Origin: Anaerolinea sp.
GTDB taxonomy: Bacteria; Chloroflexota; Anaerolineae; Anaerolineales; Villigracilaceae
Direction: 5' to 3'
DNA: 8,910 nucleotides
NCBI GenBank assembly: GCA_020720965.1
Contig: DYNS01000105.1
Location: 1-8,910, forward strand
Shown here: positions 5,868 to 8,910 of the stretch, piece by piece
Layout: every line of letters starts with the position of its first letter
How positions within the stretch are numbered: the stretch's first letter is position 1
The notes under the pieces: generated by a model
Databases searched by the model: none
The model's input: the letters and a program-made list of their open reading frames with translations, nothing else
Told to the model about the DNA's origin: nothing
Translations under genes and position numbers: made by a program

Positions 5868-8800
5868 ATGATAGCCAGTGACACCGCGACCAAAACTGGG
5901 CTATTGCCCACCCCGCCCATCCCGGCGGACTTGCCGCCCGTAGAACTGACGGAGAACGCCCGCCAGGTCTTGGTGCGCCGCTACGTCCGGCGCGGGGATG
6001 ACGGCAAACCCGTGGAAACTGTGGAAGAGATGTTTTGGCGGGTAGCCTATCACGTCGCCAAAGTGGAACAAGCCTGGGATGCCGATGTGATGCAAGAAGC
6101 GCGCGCCTTTTATTTGTTGCTTACCAGCAAGAAGTTTTTCCCCAACTCGCCCACCTTCACCGGTGCGGGAACCCCGCTGGGGCAGTTGGCGGCTTGCTTT
6201 GTCCTGCCCATTTCAGACGATATGGGGCGCGACCAGGCAGGGATTTTTCAATCCCTGCGGGATGCAGCTCTCATTCAACAAACCGGCGGCGGAAACGGCT
6301 TCTCCTTCTCCCGCTTGCGCCCCAAAGGCGGCTTGGTTAAATCTTCCGCCGGGCAAGCGACCGGACCGGTGGGTTTTTTGCGAGTCTACGACCACGCCTT
6401 TGGCGAGATTGCCCAAGGAGGGACAAGGAGGGGAGCCAATATGGGCGTGCTGCGGGTGGACCACCCGGATGTGGAGGAGTTTATCCGCAGTAAGACCAAC
6501 GAAAACGCCATTACCAACTTTAACATCTCGGTCGGCATTACGGATGCCTTTATGCAGGCCGTTAAAGCCGATGCCGATTGGGATTTGGTCTTCCCCGACC
6601 TTTCTTCGCCGCAGTATCGCCACTTTAACGGAACCATAGACCAGGCGAGGGAGCAGGGAATCCCCATCAAGGTCTATAAAACGGTTCGGGCGCGGGAACT
6701 CTTCAACCAGATTGTCACCCAAGCCCATCATAACGGCGAGCCGGGCGTGCTGTTTTTGGATGCCGCCAACCGTAGCAACCCCGTTCCGCACCTGTACCCA
6801 TTGGAATCTACAAACCCGTGTGTCACCGGCGATACGTTGATTTATACCGAAGACGGTCTGCGCCGCGCTGACGAACTTGCCGCCGAAGGTCGCCCGATTC
6901 GGGTGGCAACGGATGCCCGTTTTGGCACAGAGACGTTTATGCAAGCCACCCATGTCTTTCAGACGGGGGTTAAAGCCGTGTATCGCTTGCTGGCGCGGGA
7001 GGGGTATGAACTGCGTTTGACGGAGAACCATCAGGTGATGACTTCTCGCGGCTGGTTGGAAGCCGCTCAACTGCGCCCCGGAGACCGCATCCATTTGCTT
7101 AACCGAAAGGGCGGGTTTGGTTCAACGGGCAGCCAGGAAGAAGGGCAGGTTTTGGGCTGGCTGATTGGAGAAGACACGATTAACGCGGTGCAGGCTGTGC
7201 TTTCGTTTTTGGGTGACGAAAAGCGCGAGATGGTTCCCGCCTTTGCGGGGGGCGCGCCGCGCCGCGCTTACCCGGTTGGTGTAGTGCAAGCGCAGGAGTA
7301 TGACGAAGCGCGGGGAGCGTTGGAACGGCTGCGCGTTTTTGCCGAACATCATGGTCTGACGGATAACAAATTCCAGGTGCCTGCTTCGGTTTTTGCCGGA
7401 AGCGAAGCCATGCAGCGCGGTTTTTTGCAGGCTTTATTTACCGCCGATGGGCAGGTAAATGACGGCGGAGAAAAGGGCTGTTCGGTGCGCCTGAGCGCCA
7501 GTCATTTGCACCTGCTGAAGGATGTACAGCGCCTTCTGTTGAACTTTGGCATTGCCAGCAAAATTTACGAAAACCGGCGACCCGATGGCTATCGCCTGAT
7601 GCCGGATGGCAAAGGCGGCTCCAGGGAGTATTATCATCGGGCGCAGCACGATTTGGTGATTAGCAAAACCAATCTCATCGCTTTTGCCAATGAGGTTGGC
7701 TTCCTGACGGAAGCAAAAAATGCCCGCCTAGCTTCCCGCAAAGTGCATGGACCTTACCAGGAATCTTTTCTCGCAACTGTTTTGGCAGTGGAGCCTGATG
7801 GTGTAGAAGCCGTGTATGACTTGCATCAGCCCGAAACCCATTCTTTTGTTGCCAACGGCTTGGTGGTGCATAATTGCGGCGAACAGTGGTTAGGACCTTA
7901 CGAAAACTGCTGTCTTGGCTCGGTGAACCTGGCGCAGCACCTGGGCGCGGAGGGAACGGTGGACTGGGAAACCCTGCGCCAAAGCGTGGCGCTTTCCACT
8001 CGCTTTTTGGATGATGTCGTTGAAGCAAACGCTTACGTCCCGGCGGTGCCGCAGTTGAAAGAATCCGCGCACCGCGCCCGCCGAATTGGGCTGGGCGTAA
8101 TGGGCTTGGCAGACTTGATGTACCATACCGGCGCACGCTACGGCTCGGACGAGGGACAGGAATTTGCGGCGCAGGTGATGGAATTTGTCCGCTACCACGC
8201 CATGAAAACCTCGGTGGAAATGGCGCAGGAACGCGGCTCTTTCCCCGCCATAGAAGGCTCTATTTACGATGCAGACAACCTGCGCTGGCAACCTCCCCAA
8301 CCCCTCACCCCTTACCGGGGAAATTGGGGGCGCCCCGTCCTGCATTGGGACGTTATTCAGACCGGGATTAAGCGCTACGGCATTCGCAATGCTGCCCAAA
8401 CCACCGTTGCCCCCACCGGAACAATCGCCACCGTTGCGGGGTGCGAAGGCTACGGTTGCGAACCCGTTTTTGCGCTGGCATACATCCGCCATGTAAACGA
8501 CAACGGCAAAGACCTTAAACTGACCTACGGCTCCCCCTCCTTTGAGAAAGCCCTGGAGGGCATGGGCATCGATTCGCAGTCGCGCCAGGAAATTTTTGAA
8601 GAGGTGATGGCGCACGGAACCTGCCAAAATGTCGCCGCCGTGCCAGAAGAAATCCGGCGTGTCTTCGTCACCGCCGGGGACGTGACTGCCGATGAGCATG
8701 TGCGGATGCAATCTGCCATGCAAGCCTTTGTAGATAACTCCATCTCCAAAACGGTCAACTTCCCCGAAGGCGCAACCGAACAAGACGTGGCAACCGCCTA

Positions 8801-8910
8801 CATGCTGGCATGGGAATTGGGCGCAAAAGGAATCACCGTGTACGTCACCGGCAGCCGGGACAAAGTAGTGCTGGAAACCCTGGCAACCGCAGAAAAGAAA
8901 GAAACCCCCG
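5868..8910 (+). CDS. nrdJ: Adenosylcobalamin-dependent (class II) ribonucleotide reductase with intein; 3' end outside window
   Basis: The enzyme reduces ribonucleotides to deoxyribonucleotides in the cytosol, using coenzyme B12 to make the thiyl radical. The frame stays open from ATG 5868 to the window end: 1014 codons, 662 without the intein. AGGAG at 5856-5860 supports the start. Seen in order: LAACFVLP with Cys110 (one of the redox pair), QQTGGGNGFSFSRLRPKGG, GGTRRGANMGVL, then ESTNP (313-317). An intein interrupts here (318-669). The host resumes with CGEQWLGPYENCCLGSVNL: Cys670 is the radical cysteine, Glu672 and Asn316 its partners, and Cys681 the second redox cysteine. PTGTIATVAG (849-858) and GITVYVTGSR follow. 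No N-terminal ATP cone is seen, so dATP control may rest on NrdR. The C-terminal tail, which normally carries a reducing cysteine pair, is missing. A palindrome lies inside codons near 810-822. Confidence 0.95.
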   Translation, partial: MIASDTATKTGLLPTPPIPADLPPVELTENARQVLVRRYVRRGDDGKPVETVEEMFWRVAYHVAKVEQAWDADVMQEARAFYLLLTSKKFFPNSPTFTGAGTPLGQLAACFVLPISDDMGRDQAGIFQSLRDAALIQQTGGGNGFSFSRLRPKGGLVKSSAGQATGPVGFLRVYDHAFGEIAQGGTRRGANMGVLRVDHPDVEEFIRSKTNENAITNFNISVGITDAFMQAVKADADWDLVFPDLSSPQYRHFNGTIDQAREQGIPIKVYKTVRARELFNQIVTQAHHNGEPGVLFLDAANRSNPVPHLYPLESTNPCVTGDTLIYTEDGLRRADELAAEGRPIRVATDARFGTETFMQATHVFQTGVKAVYRLLAREGYELRLTENHQVMTSRGWLEAAQLRPGDRIHLLNRKGGFGSTGSQEEGQVLGWLIGEDTINAVQAVLSFLGDEKREMVPAFAGGAPRRAYPVGVVQAQEYDEARGALERLRVFAEHHGLTDNKFQVPASVFAGSEAMQRGFLQALFTADGQVNDGGEKGCSVRLSASHLHLLKDVQRLLLNFGIASKIYENRRPDGYRLMPDGKGGSREYYHRAQHDLVISKTNLIAFANEVGFLTEAKNARLASRKVHGPYQESFLATVLAVEPDGVEAVYDLHQPETHSFVANGLVVHNCGEQWLGPYENCCLGSVNLAQHLGAEGTVDWETLRQSVALSTRFLDDVVEANAYVPAVPQLKESAHRARRIGLGVMGLADLMYHTGARYGSDEGQEFAAQVMEFVRYHAMKTSVEMAQERGSFPAIEGSIYDADNLRWQPPQPLTPYRGNWGRPVLHWDVIQTGIKRYGIRNAAQTTVAPTGTIATVAGCEGYGCEPVFALAYIRHVNDNGKDLKLTYGSPSFEKALEGMGIDSQSRQEIFEEVMAHGTCQNVAAVPEEIRRVFVTAGDVTADEHVRMQSAMQAFVDNSISKTVNFPEGATEQDVATAYMLAWELGAKGITVYVTGSRDKVVLETLATAEKKETP
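6819..7874 (+). other. Intein inserted before the catalytic cysteine of NrdJ (352 residues)
   Basis: The insert begins with Cys1 in CVTGDTLIYTEDG (block A). Block B is GYELRLTENHQVMTSRGW, with Thr68 and His71 of the TxxH motif. The C-terminal part has VYDLHQPETHSFVANG (block F) and ends LVVHN, with His351-Asn352 followed by the +1 host Cys. All residues for standard class 1 splicing are present. Joining the flanks restores the exact family sequence ESTNP-CGEQWL, which fixes both borders to the codon. The reading frame runs through without stops or shifts. The 352-residue length is too long for a mini-intein and leaves room for the endonuclease domain described separately. Splicing should release an active reductase; the unspliced chain would be inactive. 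Confidence 0.96.
7149..7706 (+). other. LAGLIDADG-type homing endonuclease domain within the NrdJ intein
   Basis: The first motif reads LGWLIGEDT (intein residues about 112-120), where related inteins have LGWLIGDG. The second motif, FLQALFTADG (Asp210), keeps the standard acid, and is followed by SVRLSASHLHLLKDVQRLL and LNFGIASKIYENRR, as usual in inteins of this group. The spacing of about 92 residues between motifs is normal, so the domain is not deleted. The catalytic Asp of motif 1 appears replaced by Glu118 and the next Gly by Asp119. Nuclease activity may be reduced or lost. Domain borders are approximate. Confidence 0.82.
8295..8329 (+). repeat. Nested palindrome inside the nrdJ coding sequence
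   Basis: The outer arms CCCCAA (8295-8300) and TTGGGG (8324-8329) enclose an inner stem CCCC (8308-8311) / GGGG (8317-8320) with loop TTACC. In frame it encodes PPQPLTPYRGNWG (residues 809-821). Its C-run word style (CCCCAACCCCTCACCCC) resembles intergenic palindromic repeats found in many bacterial genomes, but it keeps the frame here and lies in a low-conservation link between helices. It could be ordinary coding sequence. Confidence 0.45.

Noticed and set aside
6213..7094. Minus-strand open frame (293 codons) opposite nrdJ
   Set aside because: It crosses the extein-intein border on the opposite strand of a well-supported gene and has no family features; a shadow frame.
6819..7874. Interruption of nrdJ read as a frameshifted, broken or chimeric gene
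   Set aside because: The frame is continuous and the insert has complete intein blocks with exact restoration of the host motif on removal.
7890..8783. Minus-strand open frame (297 codons) opposite the end of nrdJ
   Set aside because: Composition and position mark it as the mirror of the conserved reductase sequence.

Overview
The window carries a run of plus-strand housekeeping genes from a bacterium, with moderately GC-rich, C-ending codons and short intergenic gaps. Gene content suggests a member of Chloroflexota, probably Anaerolineae-like: gap-pgk-tpi with a Hanks-type Ser/Thr kinase inside the cluster, and a B12-dependent (class II) ribonucleotide reductase with an intein next to nrdR. 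The taxonomic call is inference from gene style, not a database result.

Layout. 1-408 is the 3' end of glyceraldehyde-3-phosphate dehydrogenase. 409-472 is a short AT-rich spacer dominated by a 17-bp perfect inverted repeat. 473-1645 is phosphoglycerate kinase, closed by a clear rho-independent terminator (1663-1697). 1772-3574 is a membrane-anchored Ser/Thr protein kinase with a TPR-like outer domain. A second hairpin with the same central word as the first fills 3574-3610. 3647-4405 is triosephosphate isomerase. After another strong hairpin, 4455-5213 encodes a polytopic membrane protein with an HELSH zinc motif. A good sigma70-type promoter (5255-5283) and two small palindromes precede nrdR (5370-5819). 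The last third (5868 to the window end) is one uninterrupted reading frame for a class II ribonucleotide reductase. It carries a 352-residue intein (6819-7874) placed exactly in front of the catalytic thiyl-radical cysteine.

How the genes work together. gap, pgk and tpiA encode three linked steps of lower glycolysis/gluconeogenesis. The kinase between pgk and tpiA may sense something outside the membrane, but its link to glycolysis rests only on position. nrdR and nrdJ form a natural pair: NrdR is the nucleotide-sensing repressor of ribonucleotide reductase genes, and they probably share the promoter upstream of nrdR.

The most notable items are the active-site intein with an altered endonuclease motif, the two intergenic hairpins sharing the word TACTCGAATA, a possible alternative base-pairing that covers the pgk start codon, and a palindrome set inside the coding sequence of nrdJ. 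I see no CRISPR array, transposase, RNA gene, defence locus or other evidently new multi-gene system.
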